NCBI RefSeq assembly: GCF_016865425.1
Contig: NZ_AP023355.1
Location: 3,160,198 to 3,224,197 of the forward strand
DNA length: 64,000 nt
DNA from: Actinocatenispora thailandica
GTDB taxonomy: Bacteria > Actinomycetota > Actinomycetes > Mycobacteriales > Micromonosporaceae
Direction: 5' to 3'
Shown: positions 1-10,013 of the stretch, in pieces
Numbering within the stretch: position 1 is the first letter of the stretch
Layout: each line of letters opens with the position of its first letter
Position numbers and translations under genes: made by a program
Notes under the pieces: model-generated
The model's input: only the letters and a program-made list of their open reading frames with translations
The model's database searches: none
Told to the model about the DNA's origin: nothing

Positions 1-681
1 CCAGCTCACGGCGCAGTTGCTCGGCCCGCTCCGCGGCAGCGTCACGGGCGGCAGCGACGATCTCACCGACAGCATCGGTGACGGCCGGTGTGTCGAGCAG
101 CTCCACCATCTTGAGGGCGTCAACGGCCCGCACCGGTGCAGGTTTGGCCAGCGCTCGGGATCCGCGGTGGGCCTGCACCGACCAGTCGCCGTCCTGCCAG
201 GTCAGGGTCACCGACAGCTCCGCCGGGCCCTTCGCCTTGGTGCGTCGGCCGGCGGCGCGCGGTGAACCGGCCGGCTTCGTGTCCGCGGCCGGCGCGGCGT
301 CGACCGGCGCGGCGGGTTTCGCGCTGGGCACGGCGGCGGTCGCGGCCGGTTTCGCGGTCGCCGCCGCCGGCCGGGCCACGTCCGGTTGCGCCGCGGCAGG
401 CTTCGGGGACGCCGGCTTCGGGGTCGACGGTTTCGCCGGCCGGCGCGGCGCCTTGCCGGGCAGTTGCAGGTCACCGGGCGCGAACTCCAGCTTGTCGCGA
501 CCGAACCGAACGCTGATGTACTCGTCGGCGGCGGTCGGGTCGCCGACCGCGGTCACCTGGCCGGTCTGTCCGGCGATCTGCCCGGCGGCGGCGGTGAACA
601 CCACCTTGGGCCGCCGCCCGGATGACACCGCGCTGCGCAGCGTCTCGATGTCGTCGACCGACAGTCCTCGGGGGCGGCCAT
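1..681 (-). CDS. Ala/Pro-rich hypothetical protein, partial and frameshifted
   Basis: The 3' end lies beyond the left edge. Translated on the minus strand from about 670 downward, the protein opens with GLSVDDIETLRSAVSSGRRP, has a compact N-terminal region that includes VRFGRDKLEFAPGDL, then an Ala/Pro/Lys-rich linker and an Ala/Glu-rich helical C-terminus. I recall similar conserved actinobacterial proteins of unknown function, sometimes named after IF-2 because of the Ala/Pro linker. The best start is the ATG at 681-679, preceded by an AGGAGG box, but it is out of frame with the conserved part. One extra base in the five-G run at 670-674 (plus strand) would join them as MAAPRGLSVDD. This is therefore either a sequence error or a genuine one-base deletion. 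No alternative start lies close upstream in the conserved frame. Confidence 0.6.
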
Positions 682-789
682 GGCACCCAACCTCCTGATC
701 GTGATCTGTTTCGCGGGTCGTGCTGATTGATACCAGCACCCTGCGACATCGTGACGATCAGTCCGGTCCGTACCGGTCGGCGCCCGGCG

Positions 790-2190
790 TCACAGGATCA
801 GGCTGGCCACCATGATCAGGCCCAGCCCGACCACCGAGATGATCGTCTCCATCACCGACCAGCTCTTGAACGTGTCCCCGACGCTCATCCCGAAGAACTC
901 CTTGACCAGCCAGAACCCGGCGTCGTTGACGTGCGAAAAGAACAGCGACCCGGCGCCGATCGCGAGCGCCACCAGCGGCTTGTTGACGGTGATGTCCGGG
1001 GAGGCGACGAGCGGCGCCATGATGCCCGCGGCGGTGACGGTGGCCACCGTGGCCGAACCGGTGGCCAGCCGGATCAGCACCGCGACACCCCACGCCAGCA
1101 GCAGCGGAGACAGGTGGCTGGTCTCGGCGGCCTTCTTGATCGCGTCGGCGATACCGGAGTCGATCAGGATCTGTTTGAACCCGCCGCCGGCGCCGATGAT
1201 CATCAGGATGCCGGCGGCCGGCAGCAGCGCGTCCCCGACGTACTCGGTGATCTTCTTGCCGCCGAAGCCGCGGAACACGCCGAAGGTGAACATCGCGACG
1301 AGCAGCGCGATCAGCAACGCCACGATCGGCTCACCGATGAAGTCGGCCCACTGCAGCAGCCCGGAGCCCTTCGGCAGGGTGATCTCCGCCAGGGTGCGCA
1401 GCAGCATCAGCGCGACCGGCAGCAGGATCGTGAACAGGGTGACGGCGAAGCTCGGCGGGTTGTCGACCCGGCGGGTCTGCGCGACCTGCTCCAGCAGCTT
1501 CTGCGTCGGGTGCGGGTGCGCGAAGCGGGCCGCGACCCGGGCGAACAGTGGCCCGGCGATGATCACTGTCGGGATCGCGATGATCAGCCCGATCAGCAGC
1601 GTCTGCCCCAGGTCGGCGTGGATCGCGCTGATCGCCACGAGCGGCCCGGGGTGCGGCGGTACCAGGCCGTGCAGCACCGACAGGCCGGCCAGCGCCGGGA
1701 TGCCGACCATGATGTACACGTTGCTGCGCCGGACCGCGGCCTCCTGGGCGGTGCCCTCGGCCTGCTGCTGCACTTCCCGGGCCATGGTCAGGATCAGCGG
1801 CAGCAGCAGCACCAGGCCGATCTCGAAGAACATCGGGATGCCGATGATGCCGGCCACCAGCGCCATGATCCAGGGCACCGTACGAGGTTTCGCGTGCCGC
1901 AGCAGGGTGTCGGCGATCTGTTGGGCGCCGCCGGACTCCGACAGCAGCTTGCCGAGCATCGTGCCCAGTGCGATCACCACACCGACGCTGCCCAGCACCG
2001 AACCGACGCCCGCCTCGAACGAGAGCGCGACCTTGTTCGGGGCCTGACCGGCGACCAGGCCCATGAACAGCGACCCGATCATCAGCGCCAGGAACGCGTG
2101 CATCTTGATCCTGGTGGTGATCAACAGGATCACCAGCGTGATCGAGATCAGCGCGTACACCATCAGCAGCGTGTCGTGCGTGGTCCACAT
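790..2190 (-). CDS. gntP: GntP-family gluconate:H+ symporter
   Basis: A 466-residue integral membrane permease of the GntP family, which imports gluconate or related sugar acids with protons. The protein is hydrophobic throughout, with about 12-14 membrane segments. Family marks visible are GLVPPHPGPL in the middle and SHVNDAGFW near residues 419-428. Length matches the family. The ATG at 2190 is chosen because a GGGGTGG box lies just upstream; in-frame ATGs at 2205 and 2163 are possible. No gluconokinase or GntR regulator is adjacent, so the substrate is inferred from the family only. A short relic of a second gntP copy lies at 41407-41475. Confidence 0.9.
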   Translation of the reverse strand: MWTTHDTLLMVYALISITLVILLITTRIKMHAFLALMIGSLFMGLVAGQAPNKVALSFEAGVGSVLGSVGVVIALGTMLGKLLSESGGAQQIADTLLRHAKPRTVPWIMALVAGIIGIPMFFEIGLVLLLPLILTMAREVQQQAEGTAQEAAVRRSNVYIMVGIPALAGLSVLHGLVPPHPGPLVAISAIHADLGQTLLIGLIIAIPTVIIAGPLFARVAARFAHPHPTQKLLEQVAQTRRVDNPPSFAVTLFTILLPVALMLLRTLAEITLPKGSGLLQWADFIGEPIVALLIALLVAMFTFGVFRGFGGKKITEYVGDALLPAAGILMIIGAGGGFKQILIDSGIADAIKKAAETSHLSPLLLAWGVAVLIRLATGSATVATVTAAGIMAPLVASPDITVNKPLVALAIGAGSLFFSHVNDAGFWLVKEFFGMSVGDTFKSWSVMETIISVVGLGLIMVASLIL

Positions 2191-2243
2191 CCGTGACCAC
2201 CCCATCCGAGTCGACGAGACAACCGAATCGACGAGCATGGTGC

Positions 2244-2295
2244 GGCGGCCGTGGACCGGCCGCCTTGGTGATCTTTCTACACCCTTCGGAAGGGT
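2244..2295 (-). terminator. paired hairpins downstream of coiled-coil gene
   Basis: Two inverted repeats follow the stop of the gene ending at 2306: ACCCTT/AAGGGT with a 3-nt loop at 2281-2295, and GGCGGCCG/CGGCCGCC with a 5-nt loop at 2244-2264. A U-rich stretch is absent, as is common in actinomycetes. They may also shape the 5' leader of gntP. Confidence 0.45.
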
Positions 2296-2305
2296 TGATG
2301 GGTTT

Positions 2306-3484
2306 TCAGTGCGGGTTGGACCGATCTGAGGTGCCGTCCGCCGGCGGCGCGGAAAACCGCGCGAGGATCGTGGTGAGGTTGCTGACCTGCTCGGTGAGCT
2401 GGACCGACTGGGCCCGCAGCCCCGCCAGTTCGGCGCGGGCTGCGGCGAGTTCGTCGGCGATCTCGGCGCGCCGCGACTCCGCGGCCGCGGCGGCGGCCTC
2501 GGCGGCCCGGGCACGCTCGTCGGCCGCGTGCCGGGCGGCGGTGGCGTCGGCGGCGGCCCGGCGCGCCTGGTCCGCCTCGCTCCGGGAGTCCGTTGCCGCG
2601 GCGATCGCCTCCTGTGCCCGCTGCGCCTGCTGTTGGGCGGTGCGGTCGGCGTCGGCGGCCGCGGTCCGGGCGGCGGCATGGGCGTCGCGTTCGGCGCGCA
2701 GCCGGTCGGCCAGTTCGTCGCGGGCGGCTTCGGCGGCCTCGGCCCGGTCTCGCTGTTGCTGCTCGACCCGCTGTACCGCGGCGAGCTGCTCGGCGAGCCG
2801 GTCGCGTTCGGTGGCGGCGCTTCGTGCCTCGGCGCGGGCCGCGTCGCGCTGCTGCACCGTGTCGGCGTGCAGCGCCTTCGCGGTCGTCGCCGCGGAGCGG
2901 GCGCTGTCTCGTTCGCCCAGCGCGGTACCCAGCTCGGCGTGCGCGGCGCTCGCCTCGGCGCGGGCCGCGTCGGCGTCGGCGCGGGCGGAGCCGGCTTCGG
3001 TGGCGGCGGCCTCGGCGTGTTCGGCGGCTTGGGCGGCCCGGGTTTCGGCGTCCCGCTGTGCCTGACGTGCGGTCTGCGCCTCGGTACGCGCCTCGTCGCG
3101 CTCGGCGTGCGCCGCGGCCAGCTGCGCCGAGGTTTCCGCCCGTATCTGCGCGACCTGGCGTTCCACGCCGGCGGGGGACAGCTCGGCGTGCAGCGACTCG
3201 GCGAGGGTGTCGGTGAGCTGTTCGAGCCGGTCGACCAGTTCCCAGGAGCGGGCGATCTGGCCGGTGAGGCCGGGTGCGTTGCGTTCCCGGATCCGCGAGT
3301 TGCGGGCCGCCCGCTGGCAGGCGCCGTCGTTGTCCCGGCAGTACCGGAACGGGCGGCCGGCGCCGATGCGCTGCGGCACCGGCTTGCCGCAGTACGCGCA
3401 GGGCCGGCTCGGCGTGTCGGGGCTGTCCCGGTCGGCGTCGGCCCGACGCTGGTCGGCGGTGGATTCGGTGGCGGGATCGGCCAT
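2306..3484 (-). CDS. zinc-ribbon / long coiled-coil protein
   Basis: A 392-residue protein. Near the N-terminus four cysteines (C29, C32, C49, C56, pattern C-x2-C-G...RYC...C-Q-R-A) suggest a small zinc-binding ribbon. From about residue 95 to 385 the sequence is almost uninterrupted Ala/Glu/Arg heptads and should form a long coiled coil. The same cysteine pattern occurs in the 113-residue protein at 50729-51070, so the two are probably distant relatives. The ATG at 3484 gives MADPATES. The gene is divergent from the WYL regulator, with 75 bp between starts. Function is unknown; a DNA- or nucleoid-associated structural role is a guess. Confidence 0.75.
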   Translation of the reverse strand: MADPATESTADQRRADADRDSPDTPSRPCAYCGKPVPQRIGAGRPFRYCRDNDGACQRAARNSRIRERNAPGLTGQIARSWELVDRLEQLTDTLAESLHAELSPAGVERQVAQIRAETSAQLAAAHAERDEARTEAQTARQAQRDAETRAAQAAEHAEAAATEAGSARADADAARAEASAAHAELGTALGERDSARSAATTAKALHADTVQQRDAARAEARSAATERDRLAEQLAAVQRVEQQQRDRAEAAEAARDELADRLRAERDAHAAARTAAADADRTAQQQAQRAQEAIAAATDSRSEADQARRAAADATAARHAADERARAAEAAAAAAESRRAEIADELAAARAELAGLRAQSVQLTEQVSNLTTILARFSAPPADGTSDRSNPH

Positions 3485-3559
3485 GTCGGTCGAGTCTAGG
3501 TACCGCGGTCGGTCGCCCTGCGGTCGGATCCTGGCCGCAGCGGGTGCCACACTGCGGTC

Positions 3560-4528
3560 ATGCTGCAAACCTCGGCGCGGCTGCTGCGCCTGCTGTCCCT
3601 GCTGGAGTCGCGTCGGGACTGGGGCGGCCCGGAGCTGGCCGAGCGGCTCGGTGTCAGCGTGCGTACGGTGCGCCGCGACGTGGACAAGCTGCGCGAGCTG
3701 GGCTACCCGGTGGCCGCGGCGACCGGCACCCTCGGCGGATACCGGCTGGGTGCCGGTGCGGCGCTGCCGCCGCTGTTGCTCGACGACGAGGAGGCGGTGG
3801 CGGTGGGGGTCGCGTTGCGTACCGCGGCCGGCGGCGCCGTCACCGGGATCGAGGAGACCGCGCTGTCGGCGATGACCAAACTGGAGCAGGTGCTGCCACC
3901 TCGGCTGCGGCACCGGGTCCGGGCGCTGAACGTCTCGGTGCTGCGGGTGCCGACCGCGGCCGGGCCGACGGTCGATCCGCAGGTGCTGACCACCCTGGCC
4001 GCGGTGTGCCGGGACACCGAGCGGATCCGGTTCGACTACCGCAGCCACGAGGGCGACGACACGGTTCGCAGCGTGGAGCCCTACCGGCTGGTCGCCTGGG
4101 GTCGACGCTGGTATCTGGTGGCCTACGACCTGGACCGGGACGACTGGCGGACGTTCCGGGTGGATCGGATCACGCCGCGGATCCCGACCGGGCCGCGGTT
4201 CACGCCGCGGCCGCTGCCCGCCGACGACCTCGCCGACTACGTGGCGCGGCGGGTGTCCACCGCGCCGTGGCGCCACCCGGCGACGGTGCGGGTCCTGATC
4301 GGCGCCGAGCAGCTCGCCGCGCGGATACCGGGGCCGGCGGGGCAGATCGAACCGGTCGACGAACACAGCTGCCTGCTGCGTACCGGCGCCGACAGCCTCG
4401 ACGCGCTCGCCGCCTACCTCGGCCTGTTCGGCGCCGACTTCGAGGTACTGGACCCGCCGGAACTGGTGCGCGCGGTGGCGGCGCTGGCCGACCGGTACGC
4501 CCGGGCGGCCGGGCCGGTCAGGTCGTGA
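3560..4528 (+). CDS. WYL-domain HTH transcriptional regulator
   Basis: A 322-residue regulator with an N-terminal winged HTH (residues about 5-57, including GVSVRTVRRDVDKLRELGYP) and a central WYL domain around residues 135-215, with the conserved RLVAWGRRWYLVAYD. This is the YafY/DeoR-like architecture used by many actinobacteria to sense nucleic-acid or small ligands. The C-terminal WCX region is present, so the protein is full length. It ends convergently with the TetR gene, overlapping it by 11 bp. Its target is not evident; the divergent coiled-coil gene is the nearest candidate. Confidence 0.88.
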   Translation: MLQTSARLLRLLSLLESRRDWGGPELAERLGVSVRTVRRDVDKLRELGYPVAAATGTLGGYRLGAGAALPPLLLDDEEAVAVGVALRTAAGGAVTGIEETALSAMTKLEQVLPPRLRHRVRALNVSVLRVPTAAGPTVDPQVLTTLAAVCRDTERIRFDYRSHEGDDTVRSVEPYRLVAWGRRWYLVAYDLDRDDWRTFRVDRITPRIPTGPRFTPRPLPADDLADYVARRVSTAPWRHPATVRVLIGAEQLAARIPGPAGQIEPVDEHSCLLRTGADSLDALAAYLGLFGADFEVLDPPELVRAVAALADRYARAAGPVRS

Positions 4529-5075
4529 TCAGTGCCCAGCAGGCGGTGGCGAGTCGGGTCGGCGGCATCGGCGAGGTCGCGGCCGACGCCTCGGCGATCA
4601 CCCCGACCAGCGCGCCGGCCAGCCAGGCGGCGTGCACCGTGGCCGGCACCTGGGGGCCGACGGGTGGCCGCTGGCCGGCCGCGAACCGGTCGGCCAGCGC
4701 CGCGGTGAGCCGGTCGCGCAGCGCCGCGGTGAACCGGGCGGACCCGTCGGCGGACAGCAGCCGGGCGTAGTGCCCGCGCCGGGCGGCGATGTGCTCGAAC
4801 AGTCGCACCAGTGGTTCGGGCGGCACCGTGCCGGTGGCGCGCAGCGGGCACAGCGCGGCCTGGTCGACCACCGCGGTGACCGCGTCGCCCATCGCGTCGG
4901 CGAGCAGCGCGTCCCGGTCGGGGTAGTGCTGGTAGACGGTGGCCCGGTTGACGCCGGCGGCGGCGGCGATCGCGGCGACGGTGACCGTGGCGGGTGGCTG
5001 CTCGGCGGCGAGCGTCAGGGCCGCGTCGCGCAGCGCGGCCCGGGTGCGGCGGGCCCGTGGGTCGTCGGGGTTCAC
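4518..5075 (-). CDS. TetR-family transcriptional regulator
   Basis: About 185 residues with an N-terminal TetR HTH (AAAAGVNRATVYQHYPDRDAL) and a variable ligand-binding C-terminus. I prefer the GTG at 5075 (VNPDDPRARR), because a TATAGT -10 element lies on the same strand at 5087-5082, which would give a near-leaderless transcript; a GTG at 5093 is the alternative. Divergent from the FrnE-like gene at 5132, with palindromic operators in between, so it probably represses itself and that gene. Confidence 0.87.
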   Translation of the reverse strand: MNPDDPRARRTRAALRDAALTLAAEQPPATVTVAAIAAAAGVNRATVYQHYPDRDALLADAMGDAVTAVVDQAALCPLRATGTVPPEPLVRLFEHIAARRGHYARLLSADGSARFTAALRDRLTAALADRFAAGQRPPVGPQVPATVHAAWLAGALVGVIAEASAATSPMPPTRLATACWALITT

Positions 5076-5087
5076 CCCGCCACTATA

Positions 5088-5117
5088 CGACACCTGTTGG
5101 CTAAACGACAGTTGTCG
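5088..5117. promoter_or_regulatory. TetR operator pair in divergent promoter
   Basis: A palindrome CGACA-GT-TGTCG at 5106-5117 and a related, imperfect copy CGACA-CC-TGTTG at 5088-5099, 18 bp apart start to start, lie between the TetR gene and the FrnE-like gene. The left copy touches the TATAGT box of the TetR promoter. The position and symmetry are what a TetR dimer pair needs. Confidence 0.6.
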
Positions 5118-5131
5118 GCTACCGTGGTGGG

Positions 5132-6129
5132 ATGCGCATCGAGATCTGGGCCGACCTGGTCTGCGGCTGGGCGTACGTGGCGAAGCGGCGCATCGAACGC
5201 GCCCTTGCCGACTGGCCCGGCCCGCCCCCCGAGTTGCACTGGCGCCCGTACCGGATCGACCCGACCGCGCCGTCGCGGCCGGTGCGGCTGGCGGAGGCGC
5301 TGCAGGACCCGCAGGTCGACGCCGCGCTCAGCAGCTGCGGTGCGGGCGGCGACGAGGTGCCGGCCGCCGCCCGGATGCGCGCCGCGGCCGCCGCCGCCGA
5401 CGAGGGCATCGGGCCACGGTTCGGTGCCGCCTGGCGCGTCGACCCCACCGGCGCGCACCGGTTGGCCGCCCTCGCCTACCGGCAGGGTGGCGCCGCGCTG
5501 CAGGATCGGGTCGTCGAATCGCTGCTGCACGCGCACTTCGTCGCCGGCGAGCCGATCAGCGACCCGGCGGTGCTGGCGCGCATCGCCGCCGATGCCGGGC
5601 TGCCCGCCGACGTGCTCGCCGGTGACGACGGCACCGACGAGGTGGCCGACGCGTTGCTGGTCGGCAAGGCCCGCGGCATCGTCGCGTCGCCGACGATCGT
5701 GGTCGGCCGGTCCGCGCTGCGCGGAGCGCAGCCGCCGGAGGCGATCCTCGACCTGCTGCGCGGCGCCACCGACAGCGGCCCGAAGACGAGGACGGCCCCG
5801 TCGAGCGGTACCGGTGGGCCGAGTCGCTGCTCGCCGCCGGCGACGCGCTGGGTGCGTCGCGGCTGCTCGCGCCGGTGCTCGCCGAGCATCGCGAACCGGC
5901 CGTGCTGGAGCTCGCCGGCCGGGCGTACTTCGCCTCCGCGCAGCTGGGCCGGGCCGAGACCGTGCTGCGCGAGCTGGTCGCCGCGCGCCCGGACGATGCG
6001 TACGGGCGGCTGCTGCTCGGCCGCACCCTGCAGCGGCAGGGCCAGGCCGACGACGCCACGGGCGAGCTGCGGCTGGCCGCCGCGATGGACGCCGGCTACC
6101 GCGACGCCGCGAGCCGCTGGCTGCCCTGA
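5132..6129 (+). CDS. FrnE-like DsbA oxidoreductase fused to TPR, frameshifted
   Basis: Residues 1-218 match the FrnE branch of DsbA-type thioredoxin-fold oxidoreductases: MRIEIWADLVCGWAY at the N-terminus, GTDEVADALLVGKARGI and the SPTIVVG cis-Pro loop. The active-site pair is reduced to one cysteine (C11; A14 replaces the second). From about 5782 the reading frame changes, and frame 1 to 6129 encodes two to three TPR-like helix pairs (LAGRAYFASAQLGRAETVLR...). One extra C in the CCC run at 5779-5781 would make a continuous FrnE-TPR protein of about 332 residues. No start codon is available for a separate TPR gene. As written, the first frame runs on to 6277 with no protein-like content. Sequence error and true mutation are both possible. 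Confidence 0.7.
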
Positions 6130-6217
6130 CCGGTTCGCCGGCGCGCCCGTTCGATCAGTTTCGGCATGCCGGCGCGATGCCCAGCGTCGCGCAGCCGCGC
6201 AGCCGCCGACCCGCAGC

Positions 6218-6263
6218 ACCGGCGCGACCGTCGAGGACGGTGGCCCTCGACGGTCGCGCCGGT
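6218..6263. terminator. bidirectional intrinsic terminator
   Basis: A perfect 19-bp inverted repeat (6218-6236 and 6245-6263) with an 8-nt loop lies between two convergent genes. It is one of the strongest hairpins in the window and can serve both strands. It slightly precedes the methyltransferase stop at 6269. Confidence 0.8.
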
Positions 6264-6268
6264 CGGGC

Positions 6269-7057
6269 TCAGCGTGAGCGCAGCCGACCCCACGACACGG
6301 TCGCATCGACGGCCAGCGCCAGCCGGCCGTCGACGACCCAGGGCAGCACCAGCCGGGTGACCGCGGCGTCGAACTCGGCCGCCTCGGCGGCCGACATGTG
6401 CACCCGGGCCAGGCTCGCCGTCGAGTGGAACTGTTCCACGTAGTCGGCGACCGGCTGGCGGAAGCACACCGGTGCGGTGCTCGCGGTCCCGACCGGCTCC
6501 ACCAATCCGGCCGCGTCCAGCGCACCGACCAGCGAGAAATGCGGATCGTAGCGCGGGCTGCGGGAGTGCCGGCGGATCAGTGCGGTCAGCTCCGCCTGCC
6601 ACGGCAGGCGCCGCGGCCCGTGCTCGACGATCGCCAGGTACGCGCCCGCGGTCAACGCCGGTGCGATCCGCTGGCACACCGGACGCCATCGCATCCAGTG
6701 CAGGCTTGCCCCGGCCGTGACCAGCGCGTACGGCCCGTCGAGGGGGCAGGTTTCGGCGGCGGCGACGAGCCAGCGCAGGGTGCTCGCGCCGCCGCCGGGG
6801 CGGCGGCGGCCCGCCGCCACCATCGCCGCCGACGGATCGACCGCATCGACCCGGTCCACCCGGCCGGCCAGCGGCCGGGCCAGCGCTCCCTCCCCAGCGC
6901 CGAGATCCAACACGACGCGGGGCCGGCCGCGGATCAGCCCGTCGAGGATCGTGAACACCTCGGCCGGATAGGGCGGCCGATGCCGGTAGGCCTCGGCCAC
7001 GTCGGCCTCGGCGAACACCCCCGCGAGCCGGGAACGGTCCGGGTACTCGGTGGGCAC
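6269..7057 (-). CDS. class I SAM-dependent methyltransferase
   Basis: 262 residues. Motif I LDLGAGEG is at residues 50-57, followed by the acidic AVDPSAAM loop (motif II) and GASLHWM, typical of the Methyltransf_11 / UbiE-like group that often methylates small molecules. The GTG at 7057 has GGGAGG six bases upstream. The substrate cannot be told. The gene ends at the strong terminator shared with the FrnE-TPR gene. Confidence 0.85.
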   Translation of the reverse strand: MPTEYPDRSRLAGVFAEADVAEAYRHRPPYPAEVFTILDGLIRGRPRVVLDLGAGEGALARPLAGRVDRVDAVDPSAAMVAAGRRRPGGGASTLRWLVAAAETCPLDGPYALVTAGASLHWMRWRPVCQRIAPALTAGAYLAIVEHGPRRLPWQAELTALIRRHSRSPRYDPHFSLVGALDAAGLVEPVGTASTAPVCFRQPVADYVEQFHSTASLARVHMSAAEAAEFDAAVTRLVLPWVVDGRLALAVDATVSWGRLRSR

Positions 7058-7181
7058 CTCGCGCCTCCCTCCCGCGTGCGCCGGCGCGTCGCGTCGATGC
7101 TGACACCGCTCGCGCGGCGGCGCCACGATGGATGTCGCCACCAGCGTCCCCCAACGGTCGCCGCGAGCGCTCGGCCGCCCG

Positions 7182-8867
<1,686 letters not shown>

Positions 8868-8927
8868 CTACCTCGATCGCCGACCGTGACGGGCGGGGTG
8901 GAGCACCCACGTCGGTGTTGCGTCCAT
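8868..8927 (-). CDS. 19-residue leader peptide upstream of rox
   Basis: A short ORF encoding MDATPTWVLHPARHGRRSR, with a very strong SD box (AAGGAGGTGA) and spacing of 8 to the ATG at 8927. It ends 48 bp before rox. The stretch GGAGGTGAGACCC before the start and the TGG-GTG-CTC codons inside recur upstream of the hydrolase at 35212, and the first stretch also upstream of the PrmC-like gene. The arrangement suggests translation of the leader controls rox expression; this is inference. Confidence 0.55.
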   Translation of the reverse strand: MDATPTWVLHPARHGRRSR

Positions 8928-9028
8928 GGGTCTCACCTCCTTGGCCGGCGTCACGATCCACCGCAAGCTACAACCTGGCAGGTCGGCGCGTCCAGTCCCG
9001 CCGGGCCAGGACCGTGCCCGGCGGTCGC

Positions 9029-9388
9029 TCAGCGCTCGGGGAACTCCAGCTCGGCCTGCTGCCCGGCGGCGAGCAGGAAGTACGCCAGGAACGTCACGCC
9101 GGAACCGAGCGCGTCGAACCGGGCGATGCGCACCCCGGCCGGTTCGTAGAAGGTGTCGCCGGCGGTCAGGACGGTCTCCGGTTCGCCGTCGATCTGGTAC
9201 ACCACCGAACCGGCCTCGACGCAGCCGAAGACCGGGCCGTTGTGTACGTGCAGGCCGCCGGCCGTGTCGGGCGCGATCACGATGCGCCGGGCCTCGACGC
9301 GCTGCACCGGCAACGGTGCCGGCAGCGACTGGTCGAGCAGCACCGTACGGGTGATCGGCGCGGGGGAGTGACGCTCGTCGTGGTCCAT
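9029..9388 (-). CDS. small cupin-domain protein
   Basis: 119 residues forming one cupin barrel: the first motif is around GGLHVHNGPVFGCVEAG and the second around GDTFYEPAGVRIARF. Only part of the usual metal-binding His set is present. The ATG at 9388 has an AGAGG box. It lies 26 bp downstream of the TetR gene on the same strand and is probably in its operon. A role in sensing or isomerising a small molecule is possible but cannot be assigned. Confidence 0.82.
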   Translation of the reverse strand: MDHDERHSPAPITRTVLLDQSLPAPLPVQRVEARRIVIAPDTAGGLHVHNGPVFGCVEAGSVVYQIDGEPETVLTAGDTFYEPAGVRIARFDALGSGVTFLAYFLLAAGQQAELEFPER

Positions 9389-9414
9389 CTGGTCCTCTCG
9401 ATGGTCGATGACCG

Positions 9415-9984
9415 TCACCGGGTCGGTGCCGGTCGGGTCAACAGCGCGAGTACGCCGGTGACGGCCTGGTCGAACGGGTCGTCCTCGCCTGCGGCGCGGG
9501 CCAGCACGTACCCGCCCTGCAACACCGCGACGATCATCGCGGCGGTGGCCCGCGGATCGAGGCCGGGATCGAGTTCGCCCTCGTCCCGGCCCGTCGCCAG
9601 CACCTCGGCAAGCCGGGTGTGCAGCCAGTCGAAGGTCTGCTCGACCGGCTCGCGCAGCACCGGGTCGGCCATCACGTCCGGGTCCTGGGTGAGCCGCCCG
9701 ATCGGGCAGCCCCGTTGCACGTCGCGCTCCCGCCGCAGGTACCGGGTGATCCGCTGCGCCGCGGTTCCCGGCGCAGACAGCTGCGCGTCCGCCGTTGCGC
9801 GCAACTGCTCGGCGGTACGGCGGATCGCCGCGAGCGCCAGCTCCCGCTTGCCGGCGAAGTGGTGGTACATGCTGCCCTGGCCGGCGCCGGCGTGCTGCTG
9901 GATGGCCTTCGGGCTGGTACCGACGTAGCCGCGCTCCCACAACAGCGCGCGGGCGCTCTCGACCAGCCGTTCCTGGGTGCTCAC
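9415..9984 (-). CDS. TetR-family transcriptional regulator
   Basis: 189 residues. The HTH region reads SPKAIQQHAGAGQGSMYHHF, and the C-terminal region contains GCPIGRLTQDPDVMADPVLR, which resembles the TetR_C subgroup typified by LmrA/YxaF. The GTG at 9984 sits about 7 nt from a TACAGT -10 element, implying a near-leaderless mRNA; an upstream ATG (MYSAG) lies inside the operator. It is followed by the cupin gene and probably autoregulates through the palindrome at 9992-10013. Confidence 0.88.
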   Translation of the reverse strand: MSTQERLVESARALLWERGYVGTSPKAIQQHAGAGQGSMYHHFAGKRELALAAIRRTAEQLRATADAQLSAPGTAAQRITRYLRRERDVQRGCPIGRLTQDPDVMADPVLREPVEQTFDWLHTRLAEVLATGRDEGELDPGLDPRATAAMIVAVLQGGYVLARAAGEDDPFDQAVTGVLALLTRPAPTR

Positions 9985-9991
9985 TCCAGCA

Positions 9992-10013
9992 CTGTACATA
10001 CCAGTAGGTACAG
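9992..10013. promoter_or_regulatory. palindromic TetR operator
   Basis: A 22-bp inverted repeat with outer arms CTGTAC/GTACAG and 9 of 11 positions symmetrical, overlapping the probable -10 element of the TetR gene. This is the expected site for autorepression by the adjacent regulator. Confidence 0.65.

Noticed and set aside
727-2196. Plus-strand open frame opposite gntP
   Set aside because: The translation is His/Gln/Asp-rich low complexity, typical of an antisense frame in high-GC DNA; the minus strand encodes a clear permease.
6130-6277. C-terminal extension of the FrnE frame past 6129
   Set aside because: It reads through the terminator and has no protein character; the TPR segment in the other frame ends properly at 6129.
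8961-8968. GCTTGCGG (minus strand) upstream of rox, resembling half of the rifamycin-associated element
   Set aside because: Only eight bases of one half match what I remember; the second half is absent, so chance is likely.
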